12,163 nucleotides of DNA. Origin: Silvimonas sp. JCM 19000 (lineage in GTDB: Bacteria > Pseudomonadota > Gammaproteobacteria > Burkholderiales > Chitinibacteraceae). The first letter of the stretch is position 1, and every line of letters starts with the position of its first letter. Shown here piece by piece: positions 1 to 9,664 of the stretch. The translations under genes were made by a program, and so were the position numbers. The DNA lies in contig BBFD01000112.1 in the NCBI GenBank assembly GCA_001313065.1, forward strand, positions 1 through 12,163, read 5' to 3'. The notes beneath the pieces were generated by a model, which was not told the origin of the DNA, made no database searches, and saw only the letters and a list, made by a program, of their open reading frames with translations.

Positions 1-1214
<1,214 letters not shown>

Positions 1215-1362
1215 CAAAAAAATCCGGCGCGGCGCTAGTAGGGGATTTCCAGGGCGCGGGCGTTTAAAGCTGTTTTGCATGGCGTTTATGACACAGAACG
1301 CTCGTTCCGTTTGTCTGCTCATAATCCCGCTGTCCACAAGCTTTCTCCAGCAAAACAGGCAC

Positions 1363-1391
1363 TTGACCGTGTGGGTAGTTCAACATCAAAT
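1363..1391 (+). promoter_or_regulatory. Candidate promoter of the efflux operon
   Basis: TTGACC (1363-1368) and TCAAAT (1386-1391, 4 of 6) are separated by 17 bases and point towards the outer-membrane-factor gene. The -10 lies inside the inverted repeat 1379-1401, which would suit repressor control. It predicts a leader of nearly 200 bases. Confidence 0.4.
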
Positions 1392-1401
1392 AGTTGTTGA
1401 A
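1379..1401. promoter_or_regulatory. Inverted repeat, likely operator of the efflux operon
   Basis: TTCAACA (1379-1385) and TGTTGAA (1395-1401) are perfect 7-bp arms with a 9-bp AT-rich spacer. They overlap the -10 of the candidate rightward promoter. Size and symmetry suit a dimeric regulator such as a TetR- or LysR-type protein; no regulator is encoded in the window to pair it with. Confidence 0.4.
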
Positions 1402-1476
1402 TTAAACAGTCTGGACGGCCGGACGGACGTTCTATTAATATGCCGCCCAGACAGCTTTCATCTACGCGCGTGGCTT

Positions 1477-1500
1477 TCAAGCTTGCGATCAAGCTTGCGA
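1477..1500. repeat. 12-bp tandem direct repeat, two copies
   Basis: TCAAGCTTGCGA occurs twice with no gap, inside the presumed untranslated leader of the efflux operon. Each copy contains AAGCTT. It could be a replication-slippage duplication or a doubled binding site; nothing in the sequence decides. Confidence 0.8.
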
Positions 1501-1595
1501 CGTGTATCTGACAGCCCCTACCTTTTCAAGGCGCGCCCGTGGGCAAGTGGCGGCGCGCAGCAAAGACTTCATCGCAATGATCGGGATCAAGAATA

Positions 1596-3079
1596 ATGCG
1601 CGTTGCACCGTTCGTATTGCTTCCTCTGTCTGTTCTTGTCGCCGGTTGTGCGGTGGGGCCGGATTTCAAAACACCTGACGCCCCGACCGCGCAAAATTAC
1701 ACGGCTTCGGCGCCAGCCACACAAACTGCCCAGGCAGATACCCAGCTGGGCGCACCCCAGACGCTGGCCCAGGGCGCGGCGCTGCAGCCGGACTGGTGGA
1801 CCCTGTTTGGCTCGGTTTCGCTCAACGGTCTGGTCGACGAGGGCTTACGCAACAGCCCCAATATCGCCTCGATGCGCGCGGCACTGCGCCAGTCCCAGGA
1901 AAACTTCAATGCCCAGTATGGCTCGACGGTTTATCCGCGCGTGGATGGCACGCTGAGCGCATCGCGGCAGAAAGTCAGCCCGGGCGAGGGCTTTGGCGCC
2001 GAGCTGTACAACACCTATAACGTCGGCCTGACCGTTTCTTATACCTTTGATGCCTTTGGCGGCAACAAACGCGCACTGGAAAACCTGGCCGCGCAAGTCG
2101 ATTACCAGCAATACGAACTGCAAGGCGCCCGCCTGACCCTGGCCGCCAATATCGTGCTGGCGGCGATCAATGAAGCATCGTTGCGCAAGCAGGTGGAAGT
2201 GACGCAAGGGCTGGTCGATTTGCAACAGCATCAGCTCGATATTCTGCAAAAGCAGTTTGAGCTGGGCGCTGCCTCGCAAGCCGATGTATCGACGCAGCTG
2301 GCGCAAGTGGCGGGGGTGCGTGCCACGTTGCCGGGCCTGAATAAAAGCCTGGCGCAAGCGCGCAATCAACTGGCGGTTTTGCTGGGCCGCACGCCTGATC
2401 GCGAAACCCCGGCCATTACGCTGGATGATCTGAAGCTGCCCGACACGCTGCCGGTCAGCCTGCCGTCGCAACTGGTGCGGCAGCGTCCGGATATCCGCGC
2501 GCCGAAGCGCTATTGCATGCGTCAAGCGCGCGCGTCGGCGTGGCCACGGCCAATCTGTATCCGCAAATCACTTTGTCGGCCACCGGCGGGTATACCTCGT
2601 ACGGCAGCAGCGGCATGAGCTTTGACGATCTGAATGTCTGGAGCCTGGGCGCCAAATTGCTGCAGCCGATCTTTAACGGCGGTTCGCTGCAAGCACAGAA
2701 ACGTGCCGCCGAAGCGGGGCTGGAACAAAGCTGGGCGCAATACCAGCAAACCGTGCTGACCGCCTTCCAGAACGTGGCCGACAGTCTGCAAGCCGTGCAG
2801 CAAGACGCCAACGAGCTGAACGCGCGGGTGGATGCGGCCAAAGCGGCGCAACGGTCGCTCAATTTTACTGAAGCGCGCTACAAGCTCGGCGGTAGCTCGT
2901 TTACTGCTTTGCTGATTGCCCAAGTGCAGTACCAGCAAACCCAGCTCAACTTGTGGCAAGCCAGCGCCGCGCGTTTGTCCGATAGCGCCACCTTGTTCCA
3001 GGCGGTGGGGGGCGGGCTGACCGCGGATAGCGTCAGCGCAGCCAGCGCGTCTGCGGTGGCCGCGGCGCCTGCCAGCTAA
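1596..3079 (+). CDS. RND efflux outer-membrane factor lipoprotein (OprM/NodT family), frameshifted
   Basis: Outer-membrane channel of a tripartite efflux pump, about 494 residues when the frame is restored, normal for the NodT/TolC family. The first residues form a lipoprotein signal (hydrophobic LLPLSVLVAGC, lipid-bearing Cys about residue 18) followed by AVGPDFKTPD, the usual start of this family. Two outer-membrane-efflux repeats follow; conserved marks include QPDWWTLFGS, RQRPDIRAAEA and LNLWQAS. The start rests on the lipoprotein signal, since the ribosome site is weak. One base is missing near 2500-2502: GCGCCGAAG stands where GCGGCCGAAG would join RQRPDIRA to AEALLHASSARVGVA. It is the first gene of the operon, 91 bases before the adaptor. 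It resembles OpmD-type partners of MexHI, but the exact subfamily is not settled. Confidence 0.92.
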
Positions 3080-3134
3080 GGTTGCACCGCACACCGTTTA
3101 CTTAAGCATTCCGAATCACCGTAATCATCCATAA

Positions 3135-3152
3135 GTTGGTCTGCAGACCAAC
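3135..3152. promoter_or_regulatory. 18-bp perfect palindrome in the gap before the adaptor gene
   Basis: GTTGGTCTGCAGACCAAC is fully self-complementary, with 9-bp arms and no spacer. It sits between the outer-membrane-factor stop and the adaptor's ribosome site (GGGGAG, near 3158). A loop-free palindrome fits a protein operator better than an RNA hairpin. I see no second copy in the window and no strong promoter next to it. Confidence 0.5.
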
Positions 3153-3170
3153 GCCACGGGGAGAGTTTGT

Positions 3171-4307
3171 ATGGCCAAGCGCATGATCATCATGCTGATC
3201 GTTGTTGGTGTGATTTTTGGGGGCATCTTTGGCTTCCAGATTTTCAAGGGCCAGATGATCAAGAAATACCTGGCAAACCAGCACGCGCCAGCCGAAACCG
3301 TCACCGCCACGCATGTGGGCTTTGCTGACTGGCAACCGACGCTGTCGGCTGTTGGCACACTGCGCGCGGTGCGCGGGGTCGATCTGTCGAGCGAAGTTGC
3401 GGGGCAAGTGCGTGAAGTGCTGCTGAAGTCCGGCACCACGGTCAAGGCTGGCGAAGTGCTGGTGCGTCTGAATGACGATACCGAAGTGGCGCAATTGCGT
3501 TCGCTGCAAGCCGCCGCTGAATTGTCCAATACCACGCTCAAGCGCGATAAAGCGCAGCTGGAAGCGCAGGCTATCTCGCAAGCCGTGGTCGATGCCGATG
3601 TGGCCGATCTGAACAGCAAAAAAACGCATTGGTGGCACAGCAACAAGCCGTCATCGCCAAAAAAAACGATCCGCGCGCCGTTCTCGGGCAAGGTGGGCAT
3701 TACCACGGTCAACCCGGGCCAATACATCAACCCGGGTGACAAGCTGGCGACGCTGCAAACCGTTGATCCCATCCTGGTGGATTTCCTGGTACCGCAACAG
3801 GCGCTGAACCAGCTCAAGATCGGCCAGAGCGTGCAGATCAAGAGCGATGCCAATCCGTCGGCGCATTACCTGGGCAAGATCACCGCCGTGGATGCCAAGG
3901 TGGACGCGGCAACGCGCAACATCCAGGTCGAAGCCGCTGTGGCTAACCCGAAGGGCGAGTTGCTGGCCGGTATGTTTGCCACGGCGCAGGTGTCGACCAC
4001 CGCACCGATCAAATATCTGACCCTGCCGCAAACTGCGGTCGCCTTTAATCCGTATGGCGAAGTGGTGTTTCTGATCAGCGATGGTCCGAAAGACGACAAG
4101 GGCAATGCGACGCAAGTGGTCAAACAGACCTTTGTGACCGCAGGCCAGACCCGTGGCGATCAGGTGGCGATTACGGCCGGCCTGAAGGAAGGCGATTACG
4201 TGGTCACCAATGGTCAGCACAAGCTCAAGAACGGCAGCACCATTGTGGTCAACAACAAGGCGGCACCGTCGGATAGCGCCAACCCTGTGGTCGGCAACGA
4301 AGACTAA
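3171..4307 (+). CDS. RND efflux membrane-fusion (periplasmic adaptor) protein, MexH-like
   Basis: Periplasmic adaptor linking the inner-membrane pump to the outer-membrane channel; 378 residues as read. Residues 4-26 form an N-terminal transmembrane anchor, not a lipobox. The first half-lipoyl motif (VDLSSEVAGQV, then GTTVKAGEVLVRLND) is at about 63-101, a helical hairpin follows, the second half-lipoyl (RAPFSGKVG with GQYINPGDKLATL) is near 166-195, then beta-barrel and membrane-proximal domains. The open frame hides an error: residues about 152-163 read THWWHSNKPSSP, but the next frame reads ALVAQQQAVIAKK, the normal end of the hairpin. The switch points are A runs at 3618-3624 (7 bases) and 3659-3666 (8 bases), so two indels compensate. 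GGGGAG precedes the ATG. Resemblance to MexH (GTLRAVRGVDLS) is recognisable. Confidence 0.92.
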   Translation: MAKRMIIMLIVVGVIFGGIFGFQIFKGQMIKKYLANQHAPAETVTATHVGFADWQPTLSAVGTLRAVRGVDLSSEVAGQVREVLLKSGTTVKAGEVLVRLNDDTEVAQLRSLQAAAELSNTTLKRDKAQLEAQAISQAVVDADVADLNSKKTHWWHSNKPSSPKKTIRAPFSGKVGITTVNPGQYINPGDKLATLQTVDPILVDFLVPQQALNQLKIGQSVQIKSDANPSAHYLGKITAVDAKVDAATRNIQVEAAVANPKGELLAGMFATAQVSTTAPIKYLTLPQTAVAFNPYGEVVFLISDGPKDDKGNATQVVKQTFVTAGQTRGDQVAITAGLKEGDYVVTNGQHKLKNGSTIVVNNKAAPSDSANPVVGNED

Positions 4308-4376
4308 GCGGGGTAATCCGGGCGGCGGGCCAACAGCGCGCCGCAGTACACATAAGACCGGCAGAAACACTGGCGT

Positions 4377-4389
4377 GGGGCCTGGCCCC
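4377..4389 (+). other. Small GC hairpin before the pump gene
   Basis: GGGGCC, T, GGCCCC lies 23 bases before the pump ATG and 11 before its GAGG ribosome site. In mRNA it would fold as a short, strong hairpin between adaptor and pump genes. It could tune pump translation or mRNA stability, but there is no direct evidence of function. Confidence 0.35.
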
Positions 4390-4412
4390 GCGCGCACTAC
4401 GAGGTTAGCCAG

Positions 4413-7400
4413 ATGCGCTTTACCGATATTTTCATCCGCCGCCCCGTGCTGGCGACCACGCTGTCCCTGCTGATACTGGTGCTGGGTTTGCGGTCTTTGC
4501 AGATGTTGCCGATCCGGCAATATCCCAAGACCGAAAACGCAGTAATCAATATCAACACCACCTACACCGGTGCTGATCCGGAGCTGGTGGCGGGCTTTAT
4601 TACGACGCCGCTCGAGAACTCGATCGCGCAGGCGGAGGGCATTGATTACATGACCTCCACCAGCACGCAAGGTAGCTCCAGCATCAGCGCCACGCTGCGC
4701 CTGAACTACGACGGCAACAAGGCACTGACCGAAATCACCTCCAAGGTGAATGCGGTGCTGAACCAACTGCCGCCCGAATCGCAACAGCCGGTGATTTCGA
4801 TCTCGGTGGGCGACACCATCGATTCGATGTATATCGGCTTCTATAGCAAGGCCTTGCCGCCCAACAAGATCACCGATTACCTGATCCGCGTGGTGCAGCC
4901 CAAGCTGCAAGCGGTGGATGGCGTGCAGCAGGCCGAAATCCTCGGCGAGCGCCGCTTTGCCATGCGCGTCTGGATCGATCCGAAGAAACTGGCCGCATAT
5001 GGCGTGACTGCGGCCGATGTATCGACGGCGTTGGCCAACAACAACTTTATTTCGGCGGTGGGCCGCACCGACGGCAATATGGTCACGGTTAACCTGACCG
5101 CCGATACCGGCCTGCATTCGGCCGATGAGTTCGACAAGCTGATCGTCAAACAAAAAAAGACGGCGCGATCGTGCGTTTGTCTGATGTGGCCAATGTGTCT
5201 TTGGGTTCCGAGGACTACAACACGCAAGTGGGCTTTGACGGCGTGCAGGCGGTGTACGTCGGTATCAAGGTGGCGCCTAACGCCAACTTGCTGACCGTCA
5301 TCGATAACGTGCGCAAGACCATGCCCGAGGTCCAGGCGCAATTGCCATCGGGCCTGCAAGGCACGGTGGTGTATGACGCCACCAAGTACGTCAACAGCGC
5401 CATTCACGAAGTGATCTGGACGTTGGGCGAAGCGCTGCTGATCGTTACCGTGGTGATCTTCTTGTTCCTCGGCTCGCTGCGCTCGGTGATCATCCCGGTG
5501 ATTGCCATGCCGCTGTCGCTGATCGGTGCGTTTGCCATCATGTTGGCGCTGGGCTACACCATCAACTTGCTGACCTTGCTGGCGCTGGTGCTGGCGATTG
5601 GTCTGGTGGTCGATGACGCCATCATCGTGGTGGAAAACGTCCACCGCCATATCGAAGACGGCTTGACGCCATTCCAGGCCGCCATACGCGGCGCGCGCGA
5701 ACTGGCGGGCCCGATTATCGCCATCTCGGTGGTGCTGATCGCGGTGTATGTACCTATCGGCTTTATGGGTGGCCTGACCGGGGCACTGTTTACCGAGTTT
5801 GCATTTACTTTGGCCGGTGCGGTCGGCGTGTCGGCGATTATCGCGCTGACGCTGTCGCCAATGATGACCGCCAAGTTTTTTTTGCGCGCACCTGATCCGG
5901 CGCATCCGGAAAAACTGGCCAAGTGGCTGGACAAGCAGTTTGACAAGCTGCGCGTGCGCTATGAGCGTTCGCTTACCGGCTCGCTTAACTATCTGCCGGT
6001 GGTCGGTGTATTTGCCTTGATCGTGCTGGTGAGTATCTATTTCTTGTTTGTCACCTCGAAGAGCGAGCTGGCACCGCAAGAAGATCAGGGCATCGTGCTG
6101 AGCATGAGCACCGGCGCGCCCAATGCCTCGCTCAAGCAAAGCCAGATAGACGCCAAACAAGTGTTCGATGTGTTCAAGTCCTTCCCCGAAACGGATCACG
6201 TGTTCCAGTTGACCGGTGTGTCGGGCCTGAACAGCAGTATCGGCGGCATGGTGCTCAAGCCATGGGACGAGCGCACAGTCACTTCCAACACGCTGCAGCC
6301 GCAAGTGCAGGCCAAGATGGCCGGCATTGCCGGGGCGCAGGCGGTGTCGTTCCAGCCGCCGCCGTTGCCCGGTGGGGGCGGTGGGTTGCCCGTGCAGTTT
6401 GTCATCAACACCACCAACAACTTCCAGCAATTGAATGAAGTGGTGCAGGAACTGCGCGCCAAGGCGCTGCAACGCGGCATCTTTATCTACTCGGATATCG
6501 ACTTGAAGTACGACAAGCCGCAAACCGAAATCACGTTTGATCGCGACAAGGCCTCGCAACTGGGCCTGTCGATGAAGGATCTGGGCAATGCGCTGGGTTC
6601 GGCTTTGGGCGGCGGCTACGTTAATTACTTCAGCCTGGCCGGTCGTTCGTACAAGGTGATTCCGCAAGTGGGCCGCGAAGACCGTCTCAATCCGGATCAA
6701 TTGCTGGATTACCAGATCACCACCAGCGCGGGCACGGTGATTCCGCTGTCGACCGTGGCCAAGGTCAAAACCACGGTCATTCCGCAGCAGTTGAACCACT
6801 TCCAGCAAATGAACTCGGCCACAATTTCGGGTGTGCCGATGATCGGGGTGACGCTGGGCGAGACCATTACCACGCTGCAGGAAATCGCCAAAGACACGCT
6901 GCCGCAAGGCTACACGGTGGATTACGCGGGCCAGTCCCGGCAGTTTGTGCAGGAAAGCTCGGCGCTGATCGTGACCTTTGTGTTTGCGCTGATCATTATT
7001 TTCCTGGCCTTGGCCGCGCAGTTCGAGAGCTTCCGTGATCCTCTGATTGTGATGGTATCGGTGCCTATGTCGATTTGCGGCGCCATGATCTTTGTGTCGC
7101 TGGGCCTGGGCGGCGCCAGTCTGAATATCTATTCAGAAGTTGGCCTGGTGACCTTGATCGGCTTGATTGCCAAGCACGGCATTTTGATTGTGGAGTTTGC
7201 CAACCAGCAGCAAAAGCTGGGCCACGGTAAACGCAAGGCGATTGAAGACGCCGCCGGCATCCGCCTGCGTCCGATTCTGATGACCACCGCCGCCATGGTG
7301 CTGGGCGTAATGCCGCTGATTCTGTCTTCGGGCGCCGGTGCGCTGGGCCGCTTTAATATGGGTCTGGTGATTGCCACGGGTATTTCGATCGGTACGTTGT

Positions 7401-7528
7401 TTACGCTGTACGTCGTGCCCGCGGTGTACATGATGCTGGCCGCTGACCATAACGCCAGCGCCCACGCGGCCGAAGACGCCGAAGTGCGCGCGCTGGACGA
7501 GCTGCCTGACAGCCACGGTGCGCACTAA
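4413..7528 (+). CDS. RND (HAE1) inner-membrane efflux pump, MexI/AcrB-like, frameshifted
   Basis: Proton-driven inner-membrane transporter that expels hydrophobic or amphiphilic compounds through the adaptor and outer-membrane factor encoded just upstream. It is about 1037 residues in the restored frame, the normal size. Visible marks are FIRRPVLATTLSLLILVLG (first membrane helix), QYPKTENAVINI, the intramembrane Asp pair in VVDDAIIVVENVHRH (helix 4), and a C-terminal helix block with GLIAKHGILIVEFANQ and RLRPILMTTAAMVLGVMPL. The overall style is closest to MexI. GAGG (4401-4404) precedes the ATG. The frame breaks at an A run of 7 (5152-5158): five As would give IVKQKDGAIVRLSDVANV, while eight would give an extra Lys. 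Both halves are highly conserved. A T run of 8 (5876-5883) stays in frame but may add one Phe. A terminator follows 44 bases after the stop. Confidence 0.94.
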
Positions 7529-7572
7529 GGCAGCGTTGATTTTCTTGTGACACTGGCGGTGACGTTTACCCC

Positions 7573-7600
7573 AAAACCCCGGCTTCGGCCGGGGTTTTTT
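7573..7600 (+). terminator. Rho-independent terminator of the efflux operon
   Basis: CCCCGGC, TTCG tetraloop, GCCGGGG and six Ts, preceded by four As that can pair with the T tract. This is a canonical intrinsic terminator, 44 bases after the pump stop. The flanking A tract could also let it stop leftward transcription. Confidence 0.95.
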
Positions 7601-7679
7601 ATTGCATGGCGTTCGCGTGGGGCAGGGCGGGCGATCGCGTCAGTAATTAAAACGGCGGCGCTGCAAGGACCTCACTACA

Positions 7680-8510
7680 ATGCCCGATGTGACTGCCCCG
7701 ACTCCCTCTCTTTATCTGCGCGACTGGCCTGTTGCGTCGCCCCGCCATGCGGTTTTGCTGGTGCACGGCCTCGGCGAACATAGCGGTCGCTACCAGGCGC
7801 TGGCGCAATGGTTTAACGCGCGCGGTTATGCCGCACGCAGTTACGACCACAGCGGCCACGGCCAGAGCCGGGGCCGCGCGGGCGTTTGCGCCGCAGTGCA
7901 GTGCTGCTGGACGATCTGACGCATGTCTATGCGCAATATCGGCGCGAGCTCGGTTTTGCGCCGCTTTTACTCGGCCACAGCATGGGCGGGGCCGTGTGCG
8001 CGCGCGCGGTGACTTCGGGTCGGGTCACACCTAGCGGCATGATTTTGTCATCGCCGGCCTTGCGCCCGCGTGCACCACGTTATCTGCAAAATCTGGCACG
8101 CGTGCTGGCGCTGGCGGCGCCGCACAAAGCGTTGCGCCCCGCGTGCCCTCGCTCAAGTTGTCGCATGATCCAACGGTGCACGCTGCTTTTGTCGCCGATC
8201 CTTTGCGCCACGGCCGCATGACGCCACGGCTGGCGGCGTTTATCGTGAGCGCGGGTCGGGCGGCATCCGCGATGCTCGCACGCTCAGCGTTCCCACCTTG
8301 TTGCTGGCGGCGGGCGATGATGATCTGGTCGATCCCAGCGGCAGCATCGACTTTGCTGCGCGCGCACCCGCCCATCTGCTGACGTTCCAGCTGTTTCCCA
8401 CGCTGTACCACGAGTTGCTGAACGAAGCCGAACCCGCGCGCAGTAGCGTGTTGGCGGCGCTGGATGCCTGGCTCTGGCAGCAGCCCTTACCGCCGGCTGA
8501 TCCGCTGTAA
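7680..8510 (+). CDS. Alpha/beta hydrolase, monoacylglycerol lipase/lysophospholipase-like (frameshifted)
   Basis: Serine hydrolase of the Hydrolase_4 family, probably cleaving monoacylglycerols or lysophospholipids; no signal peptide, so cytoplasmic or membrane-associated. About 277 residues in the restored frame. It shows the oxyanion-side motif LLVHGLGEHSGRY, YDHSGHGQSRG, the nucleophile elbow GHSMGG (Ser about 101), the acidic residue in GDDDLVDP and the His of YHELLNE (about 245), so the catalytic triad is complete. AAGGA precedes the ATG. Three single-base losses split it: near 7884-7888 (before LRRSAVLLDDL), near 8140 (before VPSLKLSHDP) and near 8266-8269 (before DARTLSVPTLLLAAG). Each side matches the family, so sequence error is more likely than a pseudogene. 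The gene stands alone between the efflux terminator and the next promoter. Substrate is unknown. Confidence 0.85.
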
Positions 8511-8672
8511 GCACGCTTGTTTTATAAGAAATTGCGCGGCCCAGCCAAAGGCAAGGCACTTTTCCGCCTTCTGTCATCCCCGTTTTCACGGCATCGGCCA
8601 CTAGACCGAACCAGACCTCGTCCTTACTTACTAAGCTGAAGCCAGTCTCTGCGGCATGGTGTCCGATTTGTT

Positions 8673-8690
8673 TTGCCTATCGATAGGCAA
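8673..8690. promoter_or_regulatory. 18-bp perfect palindrome upstream of the peroxiredoxin promoter
   Basis: TTGCCTATCGATAGGCAA is a perfect 18-bp palindrome with no spacer. It ends 11 bases before the -35 and is centred about 56 bases upstream of the predicted transcription start, a typical activator position. The CTAT/ATAG halves recall OxyR half-sites, and this gene family is often OxyR-controlled, but the halves are 2 bases apart rather than the usual 7. The regulator is therefore unproven. Confidence 0.55.
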
Positions 8691-8701
8691 TGAACAATAA
8701 A

Positions 8702-8731
8702 TTGGATCAATCCCGATGCCGCCAGCATAAT
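8702..8731 (+). promoter_or_regulatory. Candidate promoter of the peroxiredoxin-glutaredoxin gene
   Basis: TTGGAT (8702-8707) and CATAAT (8726-8731, 5 of 6) are 18 bases apart, predicting a start near 8738 and a leader of about 40 bases. The weak -35 and the palindrome just upstream suggest activator dependence. Confidence 0.5.
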
Positions 8732-8777
8732 CGCCTCACTGAATTTTTTTGCTTAACCCCCTCAAGGAGCTATACCC

Positions 8778-9512
8778 ATGCTGCAATCCCGTGAAGGTCA
8801 ACGCGTCCCTAACGTCACTTTCCGCGTCCGCGAAGGCAATGACTGGAAAGACGTCACCACCGACGAACTGTTCAAGGGTAAGAACGTGGTCGTGTTCTCG
8901 CTGCCGGGCGCCTTCACCCCGACATGTTCGAGCACCCATCTGCCGCGTTACAACGAACTGGCTCCTGCATTCAAGCAACACGGCATCGATGCCATCCTTT
9001 GCGTTTCGGTCAACGACACCTTTGTGATGAACGAATGGGCCAAGGATCAAGAGTCCGCCAACATCACCATGATTCCGGACGGCAACGGCGAGTTCACTGA
9101 AGGCATGGGCATGCTGGTTGACAAGGCAGGCCTTGGCTTTGGCAAGCGCAGCTGGCGCTATTCCATGCTGGTGAAGGACGGCGTGGTCGACAAGATGTTT
9201 ATCGAGCCGGAAAAAAAGAAGGCGATCCGTTTGAAGTGTCCGACGCCGACACCATGCTCGACTACGTGGCACCGGGCGCCAAAAAAGCCGGATCAGGTCG
9301 TGGTGTTTACCAAAGTGGGTTGCGGTTTCTGCGCCAAGGCCAAAGAACAGTTGTCGGCCGCCGGTTATGACTTTGTAGAAGTGCCGCTGGACAACAAGGT
9401 TCGCGGCAAAGTGCTGGGCGCACTGGCAGGCAAGGTCACCGCGCCGCAAGTCTTCGTTAACGGCAAGTTGATTGGCGGTTCGGAAGAAGTCGAGAAGTTT
9501 GTTGCGGCTTGA
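8778..9512 (+). CDS. Peroxiredoxin-5/glutaredoxin fusion protein (glutathione-dependent peroxidase)
   Basis: Reduces hydrogen peroxide and organic hydroperoxides; the fused glutaredoxin recycles the peroxiredoxin with glutathione. 244 residues, cytoplasmic, the usual size of the Haemophilus-type hybrid. Residues 1-165 are Prx5-like, with [14 protein letters not shown] (peroxidatic Cys50), [18 protein letters not shown] and [11 protein letters not shown]. The C-terminal glutaredoxin starts near 175, with active site CGFC at 182-185, a cis-Pro in APQVF and [15 protein letters not shown] (8764-8769) precedes the ATG by 8 bases. Residues about 147-168 are scrambled: between A runs 9211-9217 (7, five expected) and 9281-9286 (6, five expected), another frame gives [18 protein letters not shown], the normal linker. 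The two insertions total three, so the frame stays open. Its neighbour downstream is a flavoprotein disulfide reductase. Confidence 0.95.
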   Translation: MLQSREGQRVPNVTFRVREGNDWKDVTTDELFKGKNVVVFSLPGAFTPTCSSTHLPRYNELAPAFKQHGIDAILCVSVNDTFVMNEWAKDQESANITMIPDGNGEFTEGMGMLVDKAGLGFGKRSWRYSMLVKDGVVDKMFIEPEKKKAIRLKCPTPTPCSTTWHRAPKKPDQVVVFTKVGCGFCAKAKEQLSAAGYDFVEVPLDNKVRGKVLGALAGKVTAPQVFVNGKLIGGSEEVEKFVAA

Positions 9513-9538
9513 GTAATACCGGACTGAAGGTGTAATGC

Positions 9539-9565
9539 CGGCGGCGGGTGGATCACCCGCCGCCG
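9539..9565 (+). terminator. Strong hairpin after the peroxiredoxin-glutaredoxin gene
   Basis: Twelve-base-pair GC stem: CGGCGGCGGGTG, GAT loop, CACCCGCCGCCG, starting 27 bases after the stop. Only three Ts follow, so it is not a textbook terminator. It may act as a partial terminator, an mRNA 3' stabiliser, or an attenuator before the flavoprotein gene. Confidence 0.5.
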
Positions 9566-9588
9566 CTTTGCTCAATACCACCCCACAG

Positions 9589-9633
9589 TCACCGAACCTG
9601 AGCGTGTGCGCCGCGCAGGCTCAGGTTCAGTGA
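9589..9633. promoter_or_regulatory. 45-base nested inverted repeat before the flavoprotein gene
   Basis: GAACCTGAGC (9594-9603) pairs perfectly with GCTCAGGTTC (9619-9628). Outer TCAC/GTGA extend the stem past one C/A mismatch, and the 15-base loop contains its own TGCGC/GCGCA inverted repeat. No T tract follows, so it is not a typical terminator. It lies 31 bases before the flavoprotein ATG and could be an operator or a leader structure controlling that gene. Confidence 0.5.
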
Positions 9634-9664
9634 TTGTTCGTCACCAGACTCAGGAACATAAACC

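Noticed and set aside
1279..1596. 105-codon plus-strand open frame before the efflux operon
   Set aside because: No recognisable motif, low-complexity Arg/Ser-rich end, overlaps promoter-like elements and touches the real start of the outer-membrane-factor gene.
3651..5153. 500-codon open frame on the minus strand
   Set aside because: Antisense to the adaptor and pump genes, with shadow-type composition and no domain.
4877..6907. 676-codon open frame on the minus strand
   Set aside because: Antisense to the conserved RND pump; rich in His/Arg/Gln as expected for a shadow frame in GC-rich DNA.
7631..7638. GCGATCGC octamer between the efflux terminator and the hydrolase gene
   Set aside because: A single short palindrome with no partner copies; expected by chance often enough in GC-rich DNA.
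7680..8510. Alpha/beta hydrolase as a decayed pseudogene
   Set aside because: All triad motifs are intact across three single-base losses, and the same type of loss hits every other large gene.
8673..8690. Canonical OxyR site
   Set aside because: The CTAT and ATAG halves are 2 bases apart; the usual core has 7. Kept only as an unassigned palindrome.
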